Assembly (NCBI GenBank): GCA_018398765.1
Contig: JAHBMJ010005757.1
Coordinates: forward strand, 15,001 to 74,245
DNA length: 59,245 nucleotides
Direction: 5' to 3'
From: Chromera velia
Lineage: Eukaryota; Sar; Chromeraceae
Shown: in pieces, positions 12,662 to 24,589 of the stretch
Layout of the letters: every line of letters starts with the position of its first letter
Position numbering within the stretch: position 1 is the first letter of the stretch
Made by a program: the position numbers and the translations under genes
Notes under the pieces: model-generated
Told to the model about the DNA's origin: nothing
The model's input: only the letters and a program-made list of their open reading frames with translations
Databases searched by the model: none

Positions 12662-15600
12662 GTTAGTGTTGCTTTCTTTCCTTTTTTCTCTAGTATCGTC
12701 GCTTCTCGAGACAGGTCACGGCGGGTCGCTGTTTACTGCGCAGCTTTCAAATTTGGATGCGTAATCAGTCGCATATGAACTCATCATGTCGCCTCTGCAA
12801 TGTGTCAAATTATTCAATCTCAAAGACGCGAAAATGCACTTCCTGTTCTCCTGGAGTACTATGTAATGCAGCTTCATTAAGGCGCCCTTCCTGCTTTGCA
12901 ATGACTCGCTTAGAGTCCGACTCTGTGAGGTACCTCTCATTCCACTGGCAGGGCCTCTGACGCGGGGCCTCTTTGGGCCTGACTCATTTCTCCTTCCTCT
13001 TCCGTCCGTGCAGGACTTGTCGTTCTTCTCTCGTCCAAGTCCAGAAACTCTTTTTGGCGCAGTGGCGAAAGGAGACTCTGTTCTTGTAAAGGCTCTGCTG
13101 AAGCTCGGCTCTGTTGACGTCAATTACCTTAAGGTGAGTGCATGCGCGTCCCCTTCCGCCCTCGATTTAAGTGACGAGGTCTTGTAAGTCGTTTGAACCG
13201 TAGTTGGAGGTCCACACATTCCTTCTTTATTTGAACCCGTCTCCTTCCTGCTGACCGACTTTGTGGGTGGGTAGTACCTCGAGGTGATTGGATGTTCCAA
13301 GTGATTGTGCAGAGACTAAGTCAGTCTGGCTTCATCCCGGCTCGTACCTCAAGATTTCTCAGCGCATCGATCCAGCTAGATTTCCGCTCTTCTCTGAAGC
13401 TGAAGCTGACCGTCGATAGAATGAAATTCCGCGTTCCCGCGCATCACCCTGTCGATCGGTCCAGTTCGTCACGGTAACCCGTCAAGATTCTTTCTGCCCT
13501 ATCGGATTCTGGTTTGATTCTGCTTTCTGCCGCGACTGTTTCCACTTCACCTTTCTGTTTGGCTCGTTTGTGCCTTTCTGACTGCACGGGGTGGGAATCT
13601 ACTCTTCGATGATGTCCTCAGGCTCCTGAGCATATATTCTCGGCCTCCACTCCGTTTGACACGACTGCTGCTCACGTGGCAGCTATGCATGGGCAAGTCG
13701 AAATGCTCAGGATCCTTGCAGACGCGGGTGCCGACTTGAGGGCTCGAGATCGGGTCTGTCGGAGTCGTATTGCGTTTCAGATTTCTCTGGATTTACTGCT
13801 GAATTCTGTGATTTAATTCCTCAGGGAGGTCCTCTGCTTTTGTGTTGCGGTCGTTAGTCTCTCTTCACGTCGCTTCTCTGCCGTTCCAACATGCACACCG
13901 TTTGCCTCTTATGAGTTTTGCTTTCAGAGCGGACGCACTCCTGCTGAGTGCTCGATCTTCTGCCGCCATCATGAAAAAAAGACAAAATCTCTGAAGGCTC
14001 TGGAGACACTTCAGGGCAATGTGGGAGGGTCCGACCTGGTCAGTGATTTAACTCCGTGCACCATTCATGCAGGCGCATTCCCTTTGCAAGCGTTTGGTTG
14101 GAAGATCGATCGATCTTTTTAGCCCGCCCATTTCCCCCTTCCACACAGTGGCTGCCGTTTCTTTCCATCCTGTGTATCTGTCATTTTTTTGCTGTGTCTG
14201 CAGAAGGAGGAGGATACAGATCCATCTGTGAGTGCACATGAGGGTGACTTTGATTTGGCTGTCTCTAGGGATTCAGCGAGTCGCAGAAACGGCAGAGCTC
14301 AAAGCGTTGGAAGGGCAGACGTGGGATGTGAGGGTCCTCTGGAGGGGGGTGCTTCGAGATCGGCAGCTGGGGGGGTGGAAGGGGGGCAAGACTCCAGTGG
14401 GGGTGGGTGTGAAGGCGCGGCGGCTTTGGTACGTTATCTATCCATCGCCCGCCTTGCCACCTCATTTTGAGGTCGCCCCACATCGGCTTCTCTTCTCACC
14501 TTGTTCCCCCCTTATCCCCCCTTCTCTGCAATTGTTCGAAGGTCTAGCCTCAATTCAGTGCACCTTCCCCTCGTCTCACCACTGTGCTCGATAGCCTCCC
14601 TTACGTGTCGAGTGCCTCTCCGAAGATTGAAGGAATGCCTTACCCCTGTCATTTACTTCCTTTTCATAAATTTCTCTTCGCTGCAGGGAGACTCCCCCCC
14701 CCTCACTGACGAAGAAAGAAGAACGCTCGCTGCTGTACCCGGTCTTGAGGTTCCTGAGAGTTCTTTCTGGAGGGAGGGAATGTTAGGACCTTTCTTCAAG
14801 GGAACGCTTCACGGGCAGCCTGTGGCAATTGAGAGGGTCCTCGTGCGAAGTGCTGAGGCAGAGAAGGAAGTATCAGCGATGCTTTCAGCGATGAGAAGCG
14901 GAGTCTCTCATACGAACATCCGCAAGGCCTTTGGCAGTTATGCTTGCACGGTCAGCTTGCAATACAATCATTGAATTTGCATTTTCGCGGAAAAGCGCCT
15001 CACTTTCCGGAGTGGCATGAGCGTGTTCAGCGTTTGGTAAGTCAAATGAATTAGACGGTAGCGAGAAACCTTTCCTCTTTGCTCTTGATGCTTTGTCTCA
15101 CAACTTCGCAAAAGGTTTCTGTGGACCCCAAAAAAGAACATATTACATGCGCGTGCCTTCCCTGTATGCAGGAGACCGGCAGCACGCTTCTTGTCCTGGA
15201 GCCGTGTGAGTCTGATCTGGCCACACTGACTAGTAAAGGGCCTCTATCTGTCAAAACTGCCCTCTCAGTCATCCAGAGCATTGCACAAACCCTTTCTAGT
15301 CTCCAGGGACATGAAGGCGGGCTGGGCTTCTTTCACGGGGCTCTAAGACTCGAAAGTGTTTTGCTCAAAGAAAACCCCAAGTCACTTGAATGTCCGTCCC
15401 AGTCCATACGGCTCTCTGGGTTCGGTCTGACACGGTCCGGTGGGATGCCTCTGTACATGGCTCCCGAGCAGTGGGAAGGAGGGGCGCCGACTGAGAGGGC
15501 CGACGTGTACGCACTAGGGTTTATTCTGTGGGAGCTGCTGTCTGGAAAGAGGGCGTGGGAGGGGAAGAGTGAAGAGGCAATGCGGGACCTTGTGCTCAGG

Positions 15601-18600
15601 GGAGACAGACCCTCTCTCGAGGTCGGTGGCTCGCTCGCTTTTGTTCTTGTGTATGGAGACTGTTTTGTGGATGGAACAAGTTATTGCAGCTGTGTGCTTT
15701 GCAAAGGAAATGGAAAAGGGGTAAGTTTATCTTCTGTTGATCCTTTTGCTATTTGCATGCATTAGATCGGCCTTAAGCAAATGGTGTCTTCAGGCGAGAC
15801 TGCCTTTTCTGTTTTACTGAAGACGGACAATGAGGTTCGAGAGTGAATCACTGTCAGGCAGCGGAAGAAACACCTCTCTCACAGAAAATCCGTCCCTTCC
15901 TGTCGCTCCCCTTCTTGTCCCTCTCCGGACCTCTAAGTGATGCTGTCATTAATCCTCTCAAAATCTCTCTGATGGGATCGTTTCGGTCAATTGTTAGAAA
16001 GACGGAAGACACGGAAGTTTCCCCCCCACAATTCCGTTGATTGATAACTCAAGTCATCTATTTGCATGAAGAACTGTTTCTGCATCTTTGGACCTCGGTT
16101 GTTTTCTGTGTGTGTCCGTGCGTGCGTGCATGAGCAGGCGATGTCTCCCGGAGTGTCAGAGTTCGTCTGCCGGATGTGGAGACAGGAAACGGCTGAGCGA
16201 CCGACTGCGGCTGAGATCGTGAAGGAATTGAAAGAAGCAGTCAGTTGCGCTTTTGTGTCTTTTAGGCATGAGTTGGATTCTCTGCAAGAATGCACAAGGC
16301 AGACAGACTTCCTTTCGATGCGTCTTGGTTTTTTCATTACAGCAGCACGTATGGCATCTTCGTAGTCGTCATTCGGTGAAAGGGTCCGCCATACAAGCAG
16401 AGAATTTGAGCAAAACGCTTCAGTCAGGGAAGACCCTCACTGAAAAGCTGGCAATTGGATCTAGACTACACAGCAGTATGCAAGTCGTGGGAGCCCTGCT
16501 GTGCTTGAGATCCAGCACACTCATTGTATCACCTCGCTGTATGGCTTCCTCAGGGAGATACCAAGGCGCTCTTTGACGCAGTGAAGCGCTCAGATGCTCT
16601 TACTGTGAGGAAGCTGGTGGCATTCGGCCTGGTCGACATCGACTGCAGAGACGACGTCAGTTTGTTTTGCGTCTCTCCTTGGTCGGCGTGTGTGTCTTGC
16701 GTTGAGAGTTCAGTAGGTTCTTGCATTGCCGTAGGATGGAACGCTGCAAACATTGCTCTATCTCAGTGCCACTGTCTGAATCAGGCTCGGGAACAATCGA
16801 GCTTTTTGAACAGGGCTGCAGCTCTCCTGTCATTTTGCTTCTGAAAACGATGCGTCGCTGTTTGCCCACTCTTTTGATTGCTTTGGAAATCCGTTCTGTC
16901 TCCCGCGTTGTCAGTCTGCTATGTGCTGGCTCGCTGCAGTTTCCGGCACTCTCTTCCCTGTAATCTACACCCACCCTCCCTTTATTGGTCCGTGCAGGAG
17001 GGAATGACGCCGCTCTTTCACGCAGCCTCGAATGGTCAAAGCGCCACCGTGTCCCTTCTCCTTGAGGCAGGCGCTGACAAGGAGAAAGCGCACAACGTGA
17101 GTGCTCTGCTCCCACCTTCCATCCGGTCAATTTGCCTCCACCCTGTCTGATCAGAGACGCCTCTTGTTTGTTCCCGCGCGTTCATGCTTTTGTATCTTCA
17201 GGCAGGTGCTGACAAGGACAGGGCAGACAAAGTGGTTTTTTTTCTTGCTTCTCCTACCTTCCTTCGCGTTCGACCGTCTTCGATGAGGCCTGCCTGCTCC
17301 CTTCTTCGATCCGTGCAGCATGGATGGACGCCACTCCATGTCGCAGCCATGTATGGCCATAACGCCACCGTGTCCCTTCTCCTTGAGGCAGGCGCTGACA
17401 AGGAGAGGGCAGACAAAGTGCGTTTTCTGCTTGCTTCTCTCAGCTTTTTTTTCGTTCCTCCGTCTGCTTAGAGAAGACTTGTCTTTGTTCGCTCGTTCAT
17501 AATTTGTTTCGTTTGTTCGTTTACGCGTTTGTTCCTTTGATGGTCCGCTCCTCTTTTTGCGTCGTTCTTTTGCCGATACCGTTCCTTTGCGCGTTCACCC
17601 GTTTGCTGTTCGCTTGTTTGTTTCTTTGTTCCCTTCGGCGGCTGCATCGGGGGGGAGTCTTTCCAGCAACTCCGTTTCTGCTTTGTGCTGCATTTCGTTT
17701 CTCCCTGCATGTGTGTACTTGTCCCTGCTCCCCTAGCTCCCCTCCCTACACGATCGCTGCAGGATGGATTGACGCCGCTCTTCATCGCAGCTGAATTCGG
17801 CCACGACTCCGTTGTGTTCCTTCTTCTTCAGGCAGGCGCTGACAAGGAGAAGGCAGATAAAGTGAGTCCCTTCCATTCTTTTTGACTTAACAATGTCGAG
17901 TCTCTTACTCTTCCAGGATTGGATTCAACAATGTCGAGACTCAACAAGACTGGCTCTCTTAGTCTTTCCAGGATTGGAGGCGAGGCCGGCTTTTGTTTCT
18001 CTCTCTGTCTGTTGGTTCGTTTGTTTGTCTGTTGTTTCATTCTTCGGTTGTTTTTTCCCATGGTGCGGGGGCGTCATGTGGAGAGGGTTTTCGGCACCAC
18101 ATCGTGTCTTTCGGTCTCTGCCAAGCATCGTGTCGTGTCCGTTGTTGTGTTTGTTCGTCCATTTGTCGTGATGTTCCTTTGACGGCTGCATGCATGTTTG
18201 GGAGTCTGTGTCCGGCCCCTCGCTTTCTTTGCTCCAACTCCTGTTGATGAGGCCTGCCTGCTGCCTTCTTCGATCTTTGCAGGAGGGAATGACACCACTC
18301 AATACTGCAGCTGACCGCGGCAACGACTCCGTTGTCTCCCTTCTCCTTGAGGCAGGTGCTGACAAGGAGAAAGCGAACAACGTGAGTGTTCTGCTCCCAC
18401 CTTTCATTCGGTCACTTTGCCTCCACCCTGTCTGATCAGAGACGCCTCTTGATTGTTCCCGTGCGTTCATGCTTTTGTGTCATCATTTTTGTGTTCTTCC
18501 TTTCCATCCTTTGTGCCCTTGTTCGTGTGTTTGTGGAATTTCTTTGTTAGGGACGTTCGCAAGCTTTTTGATGGTCTGTAAAGAGTCTTTCTGGCACCTC

Positions 18601-19441
18601 GTCGTTTTGTTTCTGCTCCATTGTGTTTTCTGAGAGCCTTCAAGTTCTTACTCCTTTTCTCAATGGTCGCTGTAGAAAGGAGCGACCCCGCTTCTGGGGG
18701 CAAGTGTAAGACGCTGCGAGTGGGGAGTCTGGAGCTCTCCCCGGCCCGTTTTTGATCCGTGCAGTTGGGAAGGACGCCGCTCTTCATCGCAGTCCACCTT
18801 CCTTTCTGCACCTCCTGCTGTTGATGATACTTCCCGGCTCCCTTCTTTCATCCTGTGCTTACCCCCCCCTGATTCGACAAGGCTCTCCCTTGTCTCCCCA
18901 TTTTAACCACCTGATTTCTTTGCTCCATGAGGCCTGCCTGCTCCCTTCTTCGATCCGTGCAGAGGGGAAGGACGGCGCTCTTTCACGCCGCCTCGAATGG
19001 CCACAGCACCACTGTGTCTATTCTCCTTAAGGCAGGCGCTGACAAGGAGAAGGCAGACATCGTGAGTCCGCTCCGTTCCCTTTTGACTCCAGACGCTCTC
19101 TTCTCTCCTCTGGAAACAGTCTAGCCTCTACATGCCTCTCCATGTCACCATAGGTCTGTTTCAATTTCTGTCTAGCTTTGGCTGTAGCTGGAAAGAATGT
19201 TGCGCTCTATCGGGAAGGGACTTCTGAGCGCCGTCTGTCGTCTTCCGCAGAGAGAAGACGCCATCCATCCACGCAGGGGATCCGAACCGGCTTCTGCCTC
19301 TGCCTGCTGTGTTGGTTGCAGGACGGCAACACGGCTCTTGGAATGGCAAGGTCGCTGCTGGCTCCAGGTTACTTTGAATGGAGGTTACTTAGAGATTTAA
19401 GGCATCGCCAGGGCTTTGAACAAGTCGTCACCCTGCTGTAG
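11242..19441 (+). CDS. Kinase-ankyrin-pseudokinase-ankyrin multidomain protein
   Basis: Exons in order, all phase 0: 11242-11529 and 11697-12185 plus about 12555-12661 (kinase); 13014-13133, 13622-13753 and 13929-14038 (ankyrin-like); 14205-14228; 14684-14948, 15172-15621 and 16138-16239 (second kinase unit); 16343-16483; 16554-16655; then 99-nt ankyrin exons to the stop at 19441. Kinase 1 has the glycine loop GQGGFGEVWSG, VAVK, HLDLKQAN, SDFG and MAPEQW, so it should be active as a Ser/Thr or TKL-like kinase. Unit 2 has VAIE, HGALRLES and SGFG at the same places but keeps MAPEQW, so it is predicted catalytically dead. The ankyrins probably bind partner proteins. One gene is assumed because the frame is open across both modules. 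Its 5' end is unresolved, and it could be two tandem genes. Likely cytosolic: no membrane segment seen. Confidence 0.75.
14684..16239 (+). other. Pseudokinase domain
   Basis: Homologous to the first kinase unit: both begin A[IV]PGL, share LHGxxVA and TLLVLE, and are almost identical from MAPEQW to the RGDRPxLEV splice site. The four catalytic positions are altered: glycine loop degraded (REGMLGPFFKG), VAVK to VAIE, HLDLKQAN to HGALRLES, and SDFG to SGFG. The reading frame is intact, which suggests a retained non-catalytic role. Confidence 0.8.
16998..19061 (+). repeat. Array of one-repeat ankyrin exons with duplicated introns
   Basis: Five full exons of exactly 99 nt (33 codons, phase 0 both sides) at 16998-17096, 17319-17417, 17763-17861, 18283-18381 and 18963-19061. 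Each is one ankyrin repeat ending in ...LLL/LLK plus AGADKE. Shorter relics lie at 17202-17231 (last ten codons only) and about 18766-18800 (first codons only). Intron pieces are duplicated too: the stretch after 17096 matches that after 18381 for roughly 95 bases, and a TGAGGCCTGCCTGCTSCCTT-type segment precedes three acceptors. Confidence 0.88.
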
Positions 19442-21144
19442 TGAAGGAGGGGAGTCGAGGTTCCCTCAGATTCCATCCAGAGTATCCGTCCGTGCATGCA
19501 TGACGGCTGCAGGGGTCGGCATGGCGGAGGCCTCGGAGGTTGCGACCGGAGAGGGGAGGGGGGCTTGGCCTCTTCAGTGACGTTTTTGAACTGGTGGGAG
19601 GGACCGTGACAAGCTGGATGGGAGGAGACTGGAGGGATTGATGGGGCATCTGCGTGTGCGTCTGTGTTCATGAACATATTTGGGAGGTGGGGAGGGTGAT
19701 GGGGAGACTGAGAAAGAGTAAAGGAGGAACATTGAAGGGAAAGGGAAAAGGAAGGCGGAGAGAGAAAGAGAGAAAGAGAGGAAGGAAGGGAAGAGAAAAT
19801 TTTATGCGCCGGAGGTTCTGCATGTATCTATGTTGTCTTCTCTACACTCCTTCCTTTTCTTCTATGCGGATCTCCATCCTGCCCTCTTCCCAGCCTGATT
19901 TGCCCCGAGCTTGAATGAACCGCAGAGTCTTTTTTCGATTTTGATGAGAAATCACAAAGAGATGGCTGGACTGCGTGGAGAAGGGAACGCAGGAGCTTGC
20001 GGGTCATTTCAGCACCTCACATGAATGCGGAAGGGGCGGATTCGTGTCTGGGGCTGTGGTCTCAGAAGCATGAATGCAAATCGATCGAGAGAGCGACCGC
20101 TGAATGTCACATTACTCCACCCCTGTATTCAAATAAAGCGCTCGATCGATCGAACGATTGATCCGGGCCCTTTCGTCATGAATTCCTGTTTTATCTAGGT
20201 TCAGGAGAGTGTCAAGATGGGAGGGAGACAAACAGAAGTTCACAACCAATTGCAATCAACGGAGGGACACCTTCCTTCGCGTGCGTCACCGCATCCATTG
20301 TTGTCCAATTTCTATCCATGAACATGTCTGCTATTTGTTCGGATCCTCACTTCTCTTCCTGTCTGAGACCCCTCTCAGTGCTTCAAGTTGCCGTCTTCTT
20401 CCTAGTCTTCTTCGGTAGTAGTTGGGTCTACTCCGGCTCAAAGTCGAATTCTAAGAAGAAGAGGACCTGGCGTGACTTCGGTCTTTCATCATTCTTGTGT
20501 GATCCGACTGGCATCATCCCACCATTCGCCGTGTGATACTGTCTTCGTGTGCATGACCCAACTTTGTATTCAAGTTGAAAGTATTTTCTTATATATTTAT
20601 ACTAGATATTTATATTAGTATACTTTTAGATAAGTATATATTAATTTAAGTTTTTTAAAAAATAGATCAACTTCTTAAATTCTTAATTAAGCCAAATAAG
20701 CTTTTAAAACGCAAGGTTTACTTTTATATAAGCCTTTTTCCGTTTTTAAGTGCCTAGATATAGGCTTCTGTGTGCTAGGTGGTAGGTCTTACAAAGGGTC
20801 AAATCGATCTGTTATGTTCAATTATGGTTTAACTAGTGGTTTAATACCGTTTATATATTTTTAATTAATTTTTTGGACGTCTAGAATTTGGAAACGAATA
20901 GATTTAATTCGGAAAATGTAAGCTGTTAGACCTTTTTAAATTTTAAATAGTCGGGCCTGGGTATACAGTAGAAACGTACAAGCCAATACACAAAAAGTCG
21001 GATTAAAAACGATTATTCCAGCTAGTAAGTTAGTAGTAACAGTAATCTAGATTCGGATCATAGAAATAGAAAAAATAAGAGAAAAACTATATCATACATG
21101 TACAAAATTGTATAAATATGTGTGACCGGAGGGAAATTTCTTTG
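19442..21144. other. Convergent intergenic region, A+T-rich in its right half
   Basis: Lies between the 3' ends of the ankyrin/kinase gene and the transporter gene. The left part holds GA-rich low-complexity DNA and a GATCGATC-rich imperfect inverted repeat (about 20078-20157). From about 20570 to 21120 the base composition switches abruptly to strongly A+T-rich with many stops in all frames. Short frames at 19654-19914 and 20209-20536 have no recognisable domain. Confidence 0.8.
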
Positions 21145-22006
21145 TTAACCTTCAAAACTTGTGTCCATACATTGCCTCGGATTAGGCTTCAGATCAGTAT
21201 CACCAAGTTTCGAAATATCATGCATACTCCTTTGAAACGAAGGAGCTACCAGTTCACCGCCTTTCATCGGTGGTTCATCAGCGGTTCGATTTTCGAATGT
21301 AGGACATTCAGCATGGCTGGTTTCAAGAGGGTCAGACTCAGAAGACAAGCAAGGCACAGGTAAAGGGGCGAGGCGACTGCAGGAAGTGTGCCCCAAAGTA
21401 CCCCACTGAGCACTCTCTCCACAAGGCGTCTTCCCTTTCTTGTCTTCAGCCTCTTCATTCTCTGGCGTCTCCTTTGAGCTCTCACTATCCGGTTCTGGAA
21501 ACGAGACTGCGGCTGTGTGTGGCGTCTCGTTCAGAGCCTCTTTCCGTCTCTTTCTTTTCTCCGACATCAATTTATGACCCGCGATAACGCACACGCCCGC
21601 AACAACAAGCAAAGCTCCCAGCAGGGAGAACAGAGTCACTGCCTGTCTCAGCACGAAGACCTGAAAGATGAACGCCCAGATCACATCAGTCCTCCTCACG
21701 AAGGCCACCAGCCCCGCCCTCTCGAATTTCATCCCCAACACCTGGAACCAGTGGGCCCCAAACCCGCAGAGCCCCACCTGAAGCAAAAAAGATGTATCAA
21801 TAGACATGAATAAAATTGCATACAAATGCATGCATATGTACGACAAAATGCCCACTCAGATGAGCAAAAGACATACACAAAAAAGAGATCGTTGCGTGAA
21901 TGCAAAAACGACGTGCCACTATTTCATACGTACACCTACACATATGTGCGCAAAAAAACTTATGTACCGTCACAAAGACAGTAGCGAGAGGGACAGGGGA
22001 ACGGAA

Positions 22007-22052
<46 letters not shown>

Positions 22053-23751
22053 CACAGAGAGTGTGCATCCCTCTCTCTTTCTCTCCATCCTCCCCCCAGC
22101 CACGCCTCTCCCTCCCGCTCCTCCCTTCTTCTCTCACCGACAGACCCACAGACCCACCAGGGTGATCCATCCCCAGAGAGACCAGAACCTCGCGAGAGAG
22201 GAGAGAGACGAGGCGGCTGCCCTCATTGCGGCAGAGTCCGGAGACAGGGGGGAGAACACGGGCATCGCAACAGAGGAAAGCACCAACGAACTCAGAGAGA
22301 AGGACAGAGAGAAGCAGAGAGGGTCGACGTCCTTGGCCCTCCTGATCATATTCAGTGTGATGCCGCCTGCAGGCATGATCATATTCAGTGTGCAGTAATT
22401 TTTTTTAATTCTGTATGACAATCAATTCTGTATGCATGAAGTTATATTCAGTGCGATACCGCCTGCAGGCATGCAGTAAATTAGGCAGCAGGGAAGCAAG
22501 CGGAAGCGCCAAAGCCATTCTCTTCATGCCGTTCGAGTTGATTGAAAAAAAAAATAAGGGTCGGAATCAGAAACCAAAAAAAAAAAAGCAGACGTGATGA
22601 CCGATCCATTCTGCATTATCTTCAGGTGTTCTCAATCGCAAACTGATGAGCGTACTGAATTGAGAATCCATTAACTCGCAGCTGTCTGACATGCTTTGAG
22701 TGACGCTCCCGTTTTGTTCTGCAGGACCTCCCCGGATTCTCTTCTTCAATCAATTGCCGAGTGAGCAGACGTTCGTCCTCTCTCTCATTCATCCAATTCT
22801 TCCCTTCGCAGAATTCACAGGCCGCCCATTTCCTGCTGCCCCAAATATGCACGCATTCCTTTCAAGATTTCCCATAGTAAAGGGAACAAAGGAGAGAAGG
22901 TACATAACACTTCTCTTCGCAGACCATCCCCCTCACTGAGACAAAGAGAATCGAACAGAAAGAACTGACTGACTGAAGAACGCAGCGAGGACCCCCAAGA
23001 GTACCGCGATCCCCCTCGAGACAACCACAGGAGACGCTGTCTCCCTTTCATTTTCCGTTTCCGTCTCGGGTTTGTCTCTTTCTCCGGGTCCAAAGAGGAA
23101 GATTCTGCTTTCTGGAGGAAACACCGTCTCTGGTTGTGCGAGGAGAAAAGTCCCCAACAGCATAAGGGCAGCTGCTAGAGAATCAAACTTCCCCCACCGC
23201 TCTCCCAGCCAGCGCCAAGCAATAAGAGCAGTGAACAGAGGAGATGTCAAAAAAACTGCTGAAGCCTCACCTATGGGCATTTGTGTGAGGACAAAAAATT
23301 GAAGTCCATTGCACAGAGCCCCAAAGACCCCTCTACCAAGAACGAACAGCATGAGAGGACGGGGTCCGACCACGTCAGAAACTCCGGGGAATTTTCGAAC
23401 TTTCAGACTGCGCACACCCAACGTACCCACACCAACAACCACCTGTATCACCGCCCTGTACCAGACTATCTGCAGAACCTCCCACAGCTGCGAAGCCAGG
23501 CGGACTGTTAGAGACACCAGAGAAAAGCAGAAAGCAGACAGAGCACAGAAGAAAAGACCCATGAAGGGCCTCATGCCCCCTCCTGTCCCACATGCTTCAC
23601 ACCGCCGCTCGCTCAATGCCCGTCTACCTCGGCAGGTCTCAGAGACCTCGGGCTCCATGTCTGGGGGCCCAGTGTAAGTAGACCGACATGGTTTTGCTGA
23701 TGGATTGACTGTGCCGTGAGTTGCGGTGAGGTGGTCAGCCGGGAGCGCCAT
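21145..23751 (-). CDS. DMT/EamA-type multi-pass membrane transporter
   Basis: Three exons with matching phases: 23751-22974, 22366-22158 and 21777-21145. After a hydrophilic N terminus of about 60 residues, hydrophobic segments begin (GLFFCALSAFCFSLVSLTV) and continue through IGEASAVFLTSPLFTALIAW, typical of the first EamA half. The second half follows across exons 2 and 3 (RAKDVDPLCFSLSFSLSS; VAFVRRTDVIWAFIFQVF; LLGALLVVAGVCVIAG). The tail after the last helix is long, charged and cytosolic. Family members (SLC35G-like, nucleotide-sugar or metabolite exporters) have ten helices; the substrate cannot be told from sequence. It is divergent from the intronless ankyrin gene at 24590. The acceptor of exon 2 lies in a duplicated segment (22344-22473). 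Confidence 0.82.
22013..22050. repeat. (CA)n microsatellite
   Basis: CA tract in the second intron of the transporter gene. Confidence 0.95.
22344..22473. repeat. Duplicated splice acceptor flanking an A+T insert (transporter exon 2)
   Basis: The block at 22344-22377 (exon 2 start plus its acceptor, CGCCTGCAGGCATG on the plus strand) recurs at 22444-22473 with two mismatches in 30. A partial third copy (16 bases) is at 22377-22392. Between them is an A+T insert holding two copies of ATTCTGTATG (22408-22417 and 22425-22434). In the gene sense, the extra copy upstream is a second 3' splice site followed by the first exon codons (GGIAL instead of GGITL). Confidence 0.8.
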
Positions 23752-24589
23752 GTACGTCTGGAAATTCTCAACCGTACAGACTAGGAGGAGGAACCCGGCT
23801 TATCAACTCAGCTCGGCAGGAATCTGGCATGACATGCAATGCGTATCATTCTGGGAGACGGCATGCGCTTCGTTGCGTAGACACATTCCGTGATCGATAA
23901 AAGGGGATCGAGTACATTAAGTGCTCGTATGAACGGCACGCAACGACACATGAGAGTGTCTTTTGATCCTTCTGCACGTACGTAGATTCGTAAGGTACGG
24001 GTATGTACGGGTGTTCATGGCACGACGGTCGTATATATTAATAACGTGCCATGAACACCCGAACTTCCCGGCCCATAGTCCATAGTCTCCCCGTGAGAAA
24101 GTTTGCAGCCAGGCTTTTGAGTTTTTTTGAGTGCATGTAATGAGCAGTTTTTTTGAAGTTTTTTGGGACTTTTGCGGGAATTTTGTCAAAAATTAATTGA
24201 GCACGTCTGACCCGTCTGTATCGGCCGCATGCATATGCATGCATGAATTAAAGGTCAGAAGAAATTATATCTCTCTTTAGTATGTGCATGTAAGTATATA
24301 TATTATATAAGAGCCTGCAGCAGAGAACGTATGCATTGCAGCCGGACGCAATGGCTGCATGGCTCTCGTACTTTGGACTTCTTTGGAGGATTCAAGCTTG
24401 CAGTGTCCTTTACCACAGTAACACGTACAGCTCAATTGTATCTGCAGACTTTTCGGATCTCGACTGGATTGAAAGAGATCAAAGAATTTTTCACTCCGCC
24501 TTTCGCCGTTCACGTCTGCAGATCTTCTGGTGGTCGACCTTTCCTCTCTGCTCCTATTAATCTCTGCTCTGCTTTGAGCCTATCCTAAC
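23752..24589. promoter_or_regulatory. Divergent promoter zone of transporter and ankyrin genes
   Basis: Contains a perfect 17-bp inverted repeat (24008-24024 and 24045-24061; 20-bp loop), a GCATGCATATGCATGCATG cluster (about 24227-24245), and AATTAAAGGTCAG at 24246-24258, also found at 8391-8403 upstream of the other ankyrin gene. AAAG|GTCAG may be the donor of a 5'-UTR intron. Regulatory role inferred from position. Confidence 0.5.

Noticed and set aside
20209-20536. Short plus frames before the A+T block
   Set aside because: No recognisable domain or splice support; likely 3' flanking sequence.
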